Assembly (NCBI RefSeq): GCF_035474595.1
Contig: NZ_DATIND010000022.1
Coordinates: 1-64,000, forward strand
DNA: 64,000 nucleotides
Direction: 5' to 3'
DNA from: Longimicrobium sp.
GTDB taxonomy: Bacteria; Gemmatimonadota; Gemmatimonadetes; Longimicrobiales; Longimicrobiaceae
Part shown: positions 15,566 to 23,502 of the stretch, one piece after another
Layout of the letters: each line of letters begins with the position of its first letter
Numbering within the stretch: position 1 is the first letter of the stretch
Program-made: the position numbers and the translations under genes
The notes under the pieces: model-generated
Told to the model about the DNA's origin: nothing
Databases searched by the model: none
The model's input: only the letters and a program-made list of their open reading frames with translations

Positions 15566-16429
15566 TCAGGAGACGGTGAAGCTCTGCACCATGCCGTGCA
15601 TGAAGTGCGGCTTGCCGTCGCCCGCGTCGGGGACGAAGCAGATCATCACGTAGGTGCCGGGGGTGAAGCTGGTAGTGAACGACTGCACCTGCCCGCGCTC
15701 CATCCCCGCGATGCCGCCGATGGCGCTGGCGGGGGGCGGGCCCTGCATGCTCTGCATCCACGCCATCAGGTCGTTCACCGTCTTCCCCGGCGCCATGCGG
15801 ATCAGCTCCACCTCGTGCGGCTGCGCGGCGCCGTTGCGCACCAGGATGGTGTGCGTTCCCGCGGTCAGCGGCCTGGACAGCGCGAACGAGTAGTCGTTCA
15901 GCGTCAGCGTCACGTCTCCCGTGGGCACGGCCATCGCCGCCGGGGCCAGCGCGGGGGTGACGGTGAGCAGCCGGGCCATCCCCTTCATCACGTGCGGCAC
16001 GTGGTCGGGGATGTCGACGAAGCAGAGGAGCGCGTACGTGCCCGGCTGCAGCAGCACGGTGGCGTTGGCGTCGGCCCCCGGGTCCGGGGCGTTGGGGCCG
16101 CCCACCTCGTGCAGCCACGCCGGCGGCGGGCCGCCTGCCTGCAGCGAGGCGTACACGTCCTGCAGCGTCTTCCCCCCGTCCAGCCGCATCAGCTGCATGT
16201 GGTGCAGCGCCTGGCCGCGGTTCTCCAGCCGGAACGTCACCAGCCCGGCGGGCACCTGGTCCGGCGCCTCGAACGCGAAGTCGCGCGCCACCACCGTCAC
16301 CACGCGGGGCGCGGCGTCCGCCGCCTTCGCCGGAGTCGCCTCGGCGCGGCCGCACGCCGCCGCCAGCACCGCCGCGGCCGCCGCCGCCGCGGCGCCCCGC
16401 ATCTTCGTCGCCATGCTCATCTTCTTCAT
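15566..16429 (-). CDS. Lipoprotein with two cupredoxin-like domains
   Basis: A 287-residue protein with a lipobox (VLAAAC) at about residue 26. Two repeated domains follow. Domain 1 (about 40-160) has ALHHMQLMRLDGGKTLQDV and YALLCFVDIPDHVPHVMKGM. Domain 2 (about 170-287) has QPHEVELIRMAPGKTVNDL and YVMICFVPDAGDGKPHFMHGM. Each pairs an early His with a later Cys-x-His-Met cluster, the order of type-1 copper ligands in cupredoxins. It could carry electrons or bind copper in the periplasm, anchored by lipid. The duplication within one chain is clear. It has no operon partner. Confidence 0.75.
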   Translation of the reverse strand: MKKMSMATKMRGAAAAAAAAVLAAACGRAEATPAKAADAAPRVVTVVARDFAFEAPDQVPAGLVTFRLENRGQALHHMQLMRLDGGKTLQDVYASLQAGGPPPAWLHEVGGPNAPDPGADANATVLLQPGTYALLCFVDIPDHVPHVMKGMARLLTVTPALAPAAMAVPTGDVTLTLNDYSFALSRPLTAGTHTILVRNGAAQPHEVELIRMAPGKTVNDLMAWMQSMQGPPPASAIGGIAGMERGQVQSFTTSFTPGTYVMICFVPDAGDGKPHFMHGMVQSFTVS

Positions 16430-16799
16430 CTCCAGTTCGTCAGAAGCGGGGGATGGACCCCGCGGATCGTGTCGTGTGGCTCCGCGCCCCCGGCGGATCT
16501 CCGGAAGCGGCCGTCTTTCCCCGTGCCGGGGATACGTCCGGCAGGGGCAGCAAACGGACCGTCCGCGCCCGGAGTTTCAGCGCATTCGCAAGTCGTTGCG
16601 GCGCAAGGTAGATGGAGAGTCCGTCGCCTTCGGGGATGCGGCGCGCGGTCCGCAGATGGGGAGGATGGATGAGGCAGCCCTGTCGCAGCCGGGCGGCGAT
16701 GCGCCGCGGATGGACCGTTCGGGATCGCCACGGAAACGTGGCGCGCCCCGGCGGTGGGCCGGGGCGCGCGGGGGGCGGGATGGTTCGCCGGCGGCTCGA
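16430..16799. other. 370-base spacer
   Basis: It must contain the promoter of the cupredoxin gene (minus strand) and the terminator of the giant membrane protein (16741-16769). I see no gene or repeat here. Confidence 0.5.
16741..16769 (-). terminator. Hairpin after the giant membrane-protein gene
   Basis: A perfect 12-bp stem GCGCGCCCCGGC / GCCGGGGCGCGC with a 5-base loop. There is no T-tract on the minus strand. Confidence 0.55.
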
Positions 16800-19700
16800 T
16801 CAGCCGCCGCCGCCGGAGAGCATGTGGACGATCGGCTGCAGCCAGGCGAACACGTTCAGCCCCGGGATCTCCGAGCCCAGCAGGGTGAGCAGCGGCACCA
16901 CGCCCACCGCCACGGCGTTCATCACGAAGCTGCCGTCCAGGTTCACGCGCCCGGGGTCGCTGCCGGCCACCAGGCTGAGCAGGGTGTCGCGGTTCAGCGC
17001 CGCCATCACGTACAGCACGGTGCAGACGGTGGCCAGCAGCACGAACAGGAACACCAGCTTGGCGATGCTCTGCGGCTGGAACGGGTACGACGACAGCAGC
17101 GCGGTGGTGAGCATCAGCGAGACGAAGAGGAAGAGGGTGAGCGTGCGCAGCTGCTGCAGCACCCACTCCACGTAGTCCACCACCTGCACGGCCGCGAACT
17201 CCTCGGCGGCGCGCAGCCAGAGCCGCACCCTGCCGGGGAAGGCGCGGCGGAACATGGCGCCCGTGCTCTCGTTCGGCGACTTCTGCAGCTCCTCCTTGAT
17301 GGCGTCCACCACGCCCGAATCGGGCTCCATGGCCCACAGCTCCGAGAGGAGGCCGTTCAGCGTGGAGAAGCTGCGGTCCTGCCGGGGCGCGGAAAGGCGG
17401 CGGGGGAAGCGGCTTTCCGGCACGCTGCCGGCGACGTACGCGGCCACCCGGCCGGCGAGCGCCGGGTCGATCTTCTGGAGGTCCGCCTTCGCCTCCTTCT
17501 CCAGCTGCTGCAGGTGGCGCCACTGCTGCGCGCTCACGGTGTCGACCACCTTGCGCGAGGGCGGGCGCCAGAGCGTGAGCCGCGTGAGCGACCCGATGCT
17601 CTCCGGAAGGCGCCGGAACGCGGGAAGGAGCGGCGTCTCGCCCATCTCGCGCAGCACCTGCCGCAGCGCGCTCCACACCGAGAACAGGCGGTACACGGCC
17701 CAGCAGGTGCCCACCAGGCTTCCCGTCACGCTCAGCTTCAGCAGCAGGTCGAACGAGGTCAGCCCGATCATCCCCTCCAGCGTGCCGCCGATCTGCAGCG
17801 CCAGCGCGAAGGCCAGCGCCACGATGGCCGCCAGCACCACCATGCCGGTGTCGTCGGGCACGACCTTGAACAGCCGCATCCGCACGCAGCGCACGTGCTC
17901 GGCCGCGTCGGCGGAAAGGGGGGTGGGCGCGTACGGCTTCAGCGGCGGGTCGGCCGGCCAGTCCCACGCCGCCTCGAACGGCGTGGTGTCGCGCAGCGCC
18001 GCGATCCGCCAGATGTGCCAGGTGCACCACGCGGCGTAGCCCGCCGACGCCAGCAGGAGCGGAAGGAGCGGCGATACGCCGTTGTCGATCTGCGCCGCGC
18101 GCGAGACGAAGAGCGGGAAGGTGACGGGAAGGCGGGACAGCGCCAGCACCTGCACCGTGAACGCCACCGCCAGCGCGAAGAACAGGAACCCGCCGGCGAA
18201 CACCACCCCGCGCAGCACGATCTCCATCCACCACGAAAGCCGGACGCGGCCCCTCCGCGTGCCGAAGAAGGCGTAGATCAGCCCGAGCTCCCGCACCTCG
18301 CCCAGCCGGCGGAGCGCGGCGGCGACCAGGCGCACCACCGCGATCTGGCCGAGGACCAGCACCACGGCCAAAAACACCACCATCAGCACCCGCGGCGTGA
18401 TTCCCGGCCCGTACAGCGGCCGGCGCAGGAGCGCGAAGGCGGTGATCGCCGAGACCGGCATCACCACGCTGAGCCATGCCAGCCCGCGCAGCGCCTGGTA
18501 CGCGTACCCGTGGAAGTTCTGCGACCCCAGCCGCGTCTCGTCCAGCAGCACCTCGTGCCCGGCGCCGAGCGGCAGCGTCTCCGCCGCGCTCGCTGCCTGC
18601 GCCTGCGCCGCCGGGTCCGCGGCGGCCGTGGCCTTCGCCCGCTTCGCCTGCTTCACGCGGCGGTCCCGGAGCCAGCGCATCACCCCCCGCGCGGCTCGCA
18701 CGCGGCGATCGAGCGGCTGGCGGAGGAGGGGCGTGAGCACGCGGACCGGCGGGGCGGCCGCGGGCCCGGCGGGAGTGGCCCCGTCGCCGGGCGGATCCGC
18801 CGCGGCCATGTCCGTCGAAAGCTGGACATCGCCCGCCCCGGGCGGGCCGGGCTTCCGCGGGCGGCGGGGGAGGAGCATGCGGGCGTGGCCGTAGACGATC
18901 CGCCGGCGCGAGCTGCCGTATGCGGGGAGGATGTGCTCCACCTCCTCTTCCCTGCGGAAGGGGAGGAGGATGCGGACCGCGTAGAGCAGGAGCAGCCCGA
19001 GCGTCACCACGGCCACGGCGGTGAAGAACTGGATCGACGGCCACTCGACCGGCCGAGGCGGGACGACGCCCACCGCGCGGGTGAAGCCGTCCTCGCGCTC
19101 GGTGCGCACGGTGATGGGGACGAAGGCGTCGCGCCCCACCGTGCTGATCCACACCGGCGGCGAGAGCGACAGCGAGTCCGGGTGGTCGGCGAACGGCGTT
19201 CCGTAGTCCGCCACCAGCGAGTCTCCGCCCAGCTGCATCAGCACGGCGTTGTGGATGCCGACCGCGCCCTCGTTGGGGAACGAGATCCGCAGCGGCCCCA
19301 GCCCGCTGCGTGTCCACCACTGGCTGCGCACGGTGAGCGGATAGGTGGAGACCACGATCATCCCGCGCAGCGCCCGGTTGTTCTCGGGAACCAGGAAGAG
19401 CGCGTTCCCCTCGAAGGTGAAGAGCTGCACGTCCTGCAGCCGCCGGCGCAGCTCCGACGCCAGGAACAGCTTGTCGCGGACGTCCGAGGCCACGATTCCC
19501 ACCACGCGGATGCGGTGGCTGGTGACCGTGCGCTCGATCTCGTCCAGCAGCAGCTCCAGGGTGGGCGCCGTGAGCTGCGACATGGGAGGCGGCCGGTCGC
19601 CGGGGCGGTCGGGGTCGCGCAGCGTGAGGCGGGCGCGGCTCTGGGCGGCGCCATTCTCGCTCTCCGGCCGCTGCTGCGGGTGCGCCTCGAACTCCGCGCG

Positions 19701-21248
19701 CACGCTGCCGATGTTCATGGGGAAGGGGATCTGCACGAAGCGGGAGGGGTCCATCACCCACCCTCCGCAGTTCACGCCGGCCGGGGCGCCCGCCGTGTCG
19801 GTGCGGGTGAGCGCTTCGCGGCCGTACGCCGTGCCGCTCTCGTGCAGCACCGCCACCTGGTCGTTGCGCAGCCCCAGCGGACAGAGCACGCGGTAGACGA
19901 GGGCGCGGGTGAGCTCCATGTCGCTGTGCACGGTTGCGTGGAACTCCACCGTGTACGCCTGCGATGTGTCCGTCGCCACGGAGTCCGGCGCGGGTGGCGC
20001 GGCGGGCGGTCCGCCCGCGCGGCGCAGGCGGCCCGCGCGCGCCAGCGAGTCGCGCCGCACGGAGTCGCGGCGCACCGAGTCCCGGCGGACTGAATCCCGG
20101 CGGACGGAATCGCGTCGCACCGAATCGCGGCGGGCGGAATCGCGCGCCGTGGCAGGCCGCTTGGTGTAGGGCGCGGGCTTCTCCCCGCGCCGCCGCTGCG
20201 CCGTGTCGCCGGGGGGCGGCGCGGGCTCGCGGTAGCCCAGGAGCGTGGCGTTCTGGCGGCTGGTGGCGGAGCCGGTGATCACATGGACGCGGCGGTCGTG
20301 GCTCCGGTGCGCGGCATCGTCCGCCCGCCACGCTTCCAGCACCAGGGCCATCGAGCGCGCCGATCCGGAGAACGAGGGGCCCACGATCCGCAGTTCGGAC
20401 GAATCGCGGCCCGAGCGGGAGAGCACCAGGTCGCGGTCCAGCAGCGCGCGGTTCAGCGCGTCCTTGTGCACCCCCGCGGTCGGGAGCTCGCCGATGAGGT
20501 AGAGGAGCTGCAAGTCCGGCGTGGCCCCGGCCGAGTCAGGCGGAACGCATTCCGGAGGATTGCGCGCGGGCGTCGCTTCGCGCGCGATGGGGCGCGTGGG
20601 GAGCGCACCTCCGCCGCCCTCCGCCACCTTCTTCTTCCGCCCGGCCGCCGCCCGGCCGGTGTCCACGGCAGCGGAATCGGATGCGCGGGGCCGGCCGACG
20701 CGGAAGCGCGCGTCCGTGTCGCGGCGAAAGAGGACCACGCCGGGGTAGACGTCGCGCACGCGTCGCCCCGAGTTCTCGCTTCCCGCCGCCACCACCGTGT
20801 CGAACTTCTCGCTCCATGGCAGCCAGAAGCGGTCGACCACGTAGCCCATGCGCTCGTAGGCGCGGACGATGGCCTCGTAGTCCGAGTCGAACGCCCAGTC
20901 CAGGTGCGAGTCCACCGGGTCCGGAAGGGTGGCCACCATCGTCCCCACCGTGGGGAAGCAGGCCACGGGCGCGCTCTTCACGGCCGAGTCGCCGGCGAGC
21001 GGGATGCTGCGCTCGCTGTCGGCCGGCGCTTCCGCGGGCTTGCCGGCGCGCAGGAACTCCTGCACCAGGCTCACGCCGGTGGGGTACGCTCGCGGCTTCG
21101 CGTCCTTCCCGTCGCCAGCGCCGCCGCGCACCTCGGTGACGACGGCCGGCCCGTCCTGCTGCTTCTGCGTGGTGGTGAGCTGCACCCCCCGCGCGAGGCC
21201 GACGAGGACGAGGAAGCCCAGGGGGTAGGTGACGGCGCGGTTGCTCAT
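16800..21248 (-). CDS. Giant multi-domain membrane protein, unknown function
   Basis: A 1482-residue protein. An N-terminal membrane anchor (residues 8-22) leads to a periplasmic part of about 700 residues. Near its start is ATLPDPVDSHLDWAFDSDY followed by YERMGYVVDRFWLPW, a block I associate with uncharacterised proteins of other phyla. Further on come alternating strand/helix blocks of Rossmann-like appearance (SHRIRVVGIVASDVRDKLFL). At about residues 365-395 there are five RRDSV repeats plus an RRDSL. The C-terminal half has about ten membrane helices in pairs separated by large cytoplasmic stretches. ATG 21248 begins the anchor. It is divergent from the gene at 21467. I do not know its function. 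A sensor, transporter or assembly scaffold are all possible. Confidence 0.7.
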   Translation of the reverse strand: MSNRAVTYPLGFLVLVGLARGVQLTTTQKQQDGPAVVTEVRGGAGDGKDAKPRAYPTGVSLVQEFLRAGKPAEAPADSERSIPLAGDSAVKSAPVACFPTVGTMVATLPDPVDSHLDWAFDSDYEAIVRAYERMGYVVDRFWLPWSEKFDTVVAAGSENSGRRVRDVYPGVVLFRRDTDARFRVGRPRASDSAAVDTGRAAAGRKKKVAEGGGGALPTRPIAREATPARNPPECVPPDSAGATPDLQLLYLIGELPTAGVHKDALNRALLDRDLVLSRSGRDSSELRIVGPSFSGSARSMALVLEAWRADDAAHRSHDRRVHVITGSATSRQNATLLGYREPAPPPGDTAQRRRGEKPAPYTKRPATARDSARRDSVRRDSVRRDSVRRDSVRRDSVRRDSLARAGRLRRAGGPPAAPPAPDSVATDTSQAYTVEFHATVHSDMELTRALVYRVLCPLGLRNDQVAVLHESGTAYGREALTRTDTAGAPAGVNCGGWVMDPSRFVQIPFPMNIGSVRAEFEAHPQQRPESENGAAQSRARLTLRDPDRPGDRPPPMSQLTAPTLELLLDEIERTVTSHRIRVVGIVASDVRDKLFLASELRRRLQDVQLFTFEGNALFLVPENNRALRGMIVVSTYPLTVRSQWWTRSGLGPLRISFPNEGAVGIHNAVLMQLGGDSLVADYGTPFADHPDSLSLSPPVWISTVGRDAFVPITVRTEREDGFTRAVGVVPPRPVEWPSIQFFTAVAVVTLGLLLLYAVRILLPFRREEEVEHILPAYGSSRRRIVYGHARMLLPRRPRKPGPPGAGDVQLSTDMAAADPPGDGATPAGPAAAPPVRVLTPLLRQPLDRRVRAARGVMRWLRDRRVKQAKRAKATAAADPAAQAQAASAAETLPLGAGHEVLLDETRLGSQNFHGYAYQALRGLAWLSVVMPVSAITAFALLRRPLYGPGITPRVLMVVFLAVVLVLGQIAVVRLVAAALRRLGEVRELGLIYAFFGTRRGRVRLSWWMEIVLRGVVFAGGFLFFALAVAFTVQVLALSRLPVTFPLFVSRAAQIDNGVSPLLPLLLASAGYAAWCTWHIWRIAALRDTTPFEAAWDWPADPPLKPYAPTPLSADAAEHVRCVRMRLFKVVPDDTGMVVLAAIVALAFALALQIGGTLEGMIGLTSFDLLLKLSVTGSLVGTCWAVYRLFSVWSALRQVLREMGETPLLPAFRRLPESIGSLTRLTLWRPPSRKVVDTVSAQQWRHLQQLEKEAKADLQKIDPALAGRVAAYVAGSVPESRFPRRLSAPRQDRSFSTLNGLLSELWAMEPDSGVVDAIKEELQKSPNESTGAMFRRAFPGRVRLWLRAAEEFAAVQVVDYVEWVLQQLRTLTLFLFVSLMLTTALLSSYPFQPQSIAKLVFLFVLLATVCTVLYVMAALNRDTLLSLVAGSDPGRVNLDGSFVMNAVAVGVVPLLTLLGSEIPGLNVFAWLQPIVHMLSGGGG
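20046..20150 (-). repeat. 15-base in-gene tandem repeat (RRDSV)
   Basis: Six or more 15-base units, each encoding Arg-Arg-Asp-Ser-Val/Leu, inside the giant membrane-protein gene. The third bases vary between units (CGG/CGC/CGT), so the peptide repeat is probably selected rather than freshly slipped. Confidence 0.8.
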
Positions 21249-21466
21249 GGGACGGGTGCGGCCGGAGGGAGGTTCGGGGGGCGAGCCGCGGCGGGGTGCA
21301 AAATCTGGCTCCCAAGGTAAGCGCGTTCGCCGGGGGCGAGAAGAGCGCCGGTGCGGGCAGAACGCGCGGCGGGCGTGGAGCCGCACGGGGATTGGAGGGC
21401 CTGGGCCGCGGCGTTTCCCGTTTGCTACATTCACCGGCGGCCCGCGTTTTGCCGTGCGCTCCGCTC

Positions 21467-22093
21467 ATGTTTTCTCCGCGTATCTTCCTGCTCTCGCCCG
21501 CGTTCGCAGGCGGCAAGCGCGGCGAGCTGGTGATGCGCGACGCCGCATCGTTCCCGCTCGCCAGGCAGATCCGCACGCCCGAGGGCGCAGAGCTGGGCGA
21601 CGTCTTTTCCTTCCTGAGCGGCCTGTACTTCCGCGGGAAGATGGCGTACGTGCGCCGCTTTGCCGCGCCACCCGACGGCCTCCCCGGCGCGCTGGTGATC
21701 ACCCCCACGCGCGGGCTGGTGCCGCCGGAGTCGCGCATCTCGCTGGACGTGCTGCGCGAGTTCGCGGCGGGCGCGGTGGAGCTGCACAACGCCGGCTACC
21801 GTGGCCCGCTGGAGGCGCACGCGAAGGCTGTGGCCGAACACGCCGGCGACGCACGGATGGTGCTGCTGGGGAGCATCGCCTCGGGGAAGTACGTGGACGT
21901 GCTGACGGGGATCTTCGGCGAGCGCCTGGTATTCCCGGCCGACTTCGTGGGGCGCGGCGACATGAGCCGCGGCGGGCTGATGCTCCGCGCCGCCGAGTCC
22001 GGCGAGGAGCTGGAATACGTCCCCGTCATCGGCGCGCGCCGCCACGGCGTCCGCCCGCCGAAGCTCGAGCCGAGGCGGTGGAAGAAGGGGTGA
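21467..22093 (+). CDS. Conserved hypothetical protein
   Basis: A 208-residue soluble protein. The N-terminus FLLSPAFAGGKRGELVMRD has a glycine-rich turn. Then come ASFPLARQIRTPEGAELGDVFSFLSGLYFRGKMAYVRRF and a core LLGSIASGKYVDVLTGIFGERLVFPADFVGRGDMSRGGL. The look is of a single compact alpha/beta domain, and the sequence is regular enough to belong to a real conserved family that I cannot name. It may be a nucleotide- or nucleic-acid-related enzyme, but that is not shown. It is divergent from the giant membrane protein. Octamer array C2 begins just after its stop. Confidence 0.65.
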   Translation: MFSPRIFLLSPAFAGGKRGELVMRDAASFPLARQIRTPEGAELGDVFSFLSGLYFRGKMAYVRRFAAPPDGLPGALVITPTRGLVPPESRISLDVLREFAAGAVELHNAGYRGPLEAHAKAVAEHAGDARMVLLGSIASGKYVDVLTGIFGERLVFPADFVGRGDMSRGGLMLRAAESGEELEYVPVIGARRHGVRPPKLEPRRWKKG

Positions 22094-22095
22094 GG

Positions 22096-22157
22096 GTGCG
22101 GGAGTGCGGGAGTGCGGGAGTGCGGGAGTGCGGAAGTGCGGAAGTGCGGAAGTGCGG
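22096..22157 (+). repeat. Octamer tandem array C2 (AGTGCGGG/AGTGCGGA)
   Basis: About seven units starting within five bases of the stop codon of the upstream gene. GGGA units come first, then GGAA units. It reads in the sense of that gene. Confidence 0.9.
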
Positions 22158-22178
22158 CGGCGCAGGTGGAAGGTTTGG

Positions 22179-22240
22179 GCGCGAAAATGCGAGTGAACTC
22201 GCGGCTACAACCTCACGCAGTCCGCCTGCGCGGACTTCAT
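22179..22240 (-). repeat. Dispersed repeat B, copy 2
   Basis: GCGAAAATGCGAGTGAACTC, GCGGCTACAACCTCACGCAG and TCCGCCTGCGCGGACTTCAT: the complement of copies 1 and 3. Confidence 0.8.
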
Positions 22241-22322
22241 CCCGGCGCGTGGATAATACCCGGCGCGCATTCCTGATCATCGCTGCAATGATCTCGGCTC
22301 ACGGCGGGGATGTTCGCGAGGG

Positions 22323-22380
22323 GAAGTCCGCGAAGGCGGACTGCGTGCCTTTGTAGCCGCGACTTCAGTCGCATTTTTCG
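22323..22380 (+). repeat. Dispersed repeat B, copy 3
   Basis: GAAGTCCGCGAAGGCGGACTG, CGTGCCTTTGTAGCCGCGAC and TTCAGTCGCATTTTTCG. Together with copy 2 it forms an inverted pair about 80 bases apart. Confidence 0.8.
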
Positions 22381-22388
22381 CCGCCCAA

Positions 22389-22441
22389 TCTCCATCTCCA
22401 TCTCCATCTTCGCCGTCCCAATTTCCATCTCCATCTCCACC
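22389..22441 (+). repeat. CTCCAT hexamer simple repeat
   Basis: Two short runs of CTCCAT units separated by CTTCGCCGTCCCAATTT. Pyrimidine-rich low-complexity DNA; a similar ATCTCC bias recurs in other spacers. Confidence 0.6.
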
Positions 22442-22575
22442 TCATCTTCACCGCCATCCCACCTCCCGATCTTCACCGCTTCACGGGGAAGACGAGGCAT
22501 CATCATCTCCCCCATCTTTCCCGTTTTGTTGCCCGGGAAGATGAGGAAACGCATGGCGTTGCGCGCGTCCCGGGG

Positions 22576-22604
22576 TTGACGCGGCGGGGTTCGCGTGCCA
22601 GCTT
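22576..22604 (+). promoter_or_regulatory. Candidate promoter for lytic transglycosylase
   Basis: TTGACG (22576-22581), 17 bases, CAGCTT (22599-22604), 26 bases before ATG 22630. The -35 match is good and the -10 is weak. Confidence 0.35.
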
Positions 22605-22629
22605 GGCGCCCCGTACGAACCCCCGTTTC

Positions 22630-23346
22630 ATGGAGGTGACACGCTTGGGTACGACGAACGACTTTGCCGTTCGCCCGCGCCTCGGCGCGCTGCGGCGGCC
22701 GGTGGCGCTGGCCCTGTGCACGCTGCTGGTGGCGGGGTCGGTGGCGCCGGCGGGATCGCAGCAGGGCGGACGGCCGCGGCTGGCCGGCGTACGGGCCGAC
22801 AGCGCGCGGCAGCTGCGCAAGCCCGAGGGCGGCTTCTCGCGCGAGTTCTGGGCGTGGCTGCGCGACGAGGCCCGCCGCTTCCGCGAGCTGAACGGCGGCC
22901 CCTTCGCCTTCGCGGTGCGCTACCGCATCTCCGGCGACCTGGCGCGCGAGATCCACGACGCCGCGCGCGACGAGGGCATCGACCCCGACCTGGCGTTCCG
23001 GCTGGTGCGCGTGGAAAGCATGTTCAACCCGCGGGCGCGCAGCCCCGTGGGCGCGCTGGGGCTCACGCAGCTGATGCCCAGCACCGCCCGCTGGCTGGAC
23101 CGCAGCCTCACCCGCGAGGGCATCCTGGAGCCGCGCACCAACCTGCACGTGGGCTTCCGCTACCTCCGCGGCCTGATCACCAAGTACGACGGCAACCTGG
23201 AGCTGGCACTGCTGGCCTACAACCGCGGAGACGGCGCCGTGGACCGCGACCTGGCCCGCGGCCGCAACCCCGAGAACGGCTACTCGCGCCGCGTTCTGGG
23301 CGTCGGCTTCGAGCGCTACGCCGGGTCCGGGCTGGTCGGGCGCTGA
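22630..23346 (+). CDS. Lytic transglycosylase (SLT domain)
   Basis: A 238-residue exported protein with a hydrophobic segment at about residues 24-44. The catalytic region is RLVRVESMFNPRARS with Glu129, followed by PVGALGLTQLMPSTARWL and the LALLAYNRGDGAV motif of SLT-type enzymes. It cleaves the glycan strands of peptidoglycan, leaving 1,6-anhydro ends. ATG 22630 sits in the M-E-V-T context that begins the exported protein; the in-frame ATG at 22576 adds residues with no function. A terminator follows and the gene is monocistronic. Confidence 0.9.
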   Translation: MEVTRLGTTNDFAVRPRLGALRRPVALALCTLLVAGSVAPAGSQQGGRPRLAGVRADSARQLRKPEGGFSREFWAWLRDEARRFRELNGGPFAFAVRYRISGDLAREIHDAARDEGIDPDLAFRLVRVESMFNPRARSPVGALGLTQLMPSTARWLDRSLTREGILEPRTNLHVGFRYLRGLITKYDGNLELALLAYNRGDGAVDRDLARGRNPENGYSRRVLGVGFERYAGSGLVGR

Positions 23347-23371
23347 TTTCGGTTTTCGGTAGATGGAGAAA

Positions 23372-23405
23372 AGCGGCGCCGTCCCGGCTTCGGGGCGGCG
23401 CCGCT
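23372..23405 (+). terminator. Terminator after lytic transglycosylase
   Basis: AGCGGCGCCG.CCC pairs with GGG.CGGCGCCGCT around GGCTTC, followed by GCTTCGCTGG. It lies 26 bases past the stop. Confidence 0.65.
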
Positions 23406-23412
23406 GCTTCGC

Positions 23413-23470
23413 TGGATCTCACGCAGAGACGCGGAAAAGAGAGGGGCGGAGATGCGAATCGCGTCTCCGC
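23413..23470. repeat. Dispersed inverted repeat G, copy 3 (partial)
   Basis: GGATCTCACGCAGAGACGCGG followed by a GGGGCGGAGA / TCTCCGCCCC inverted repeat. It lies between convergent genes. Confidence 0.5.
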
Positions 23471-23502
23471 CCCGTCGTTCATCGAATCGTTATCGATCGG
23501 CG

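Larger units (their letters stand above)
22094..22629. other. 536-base spacer filled with repeats
   Basis: It carries octamer array C2, two oppositely oriented copies of dispersed repeat B and a CTCCAT simple repeat. A promoter-like TTGACG at 22576 is listed separately. No gene is visible. Confidence 0.6.

Noticed and set aside
15921-20093. A 1390-residue plus-strand frame opposite the giant membrane protein
   Set aside because: Its sequence is His/Arg/Gln-rich with no domains; the minus-strand protein has real membrane helices and conserved blocks.
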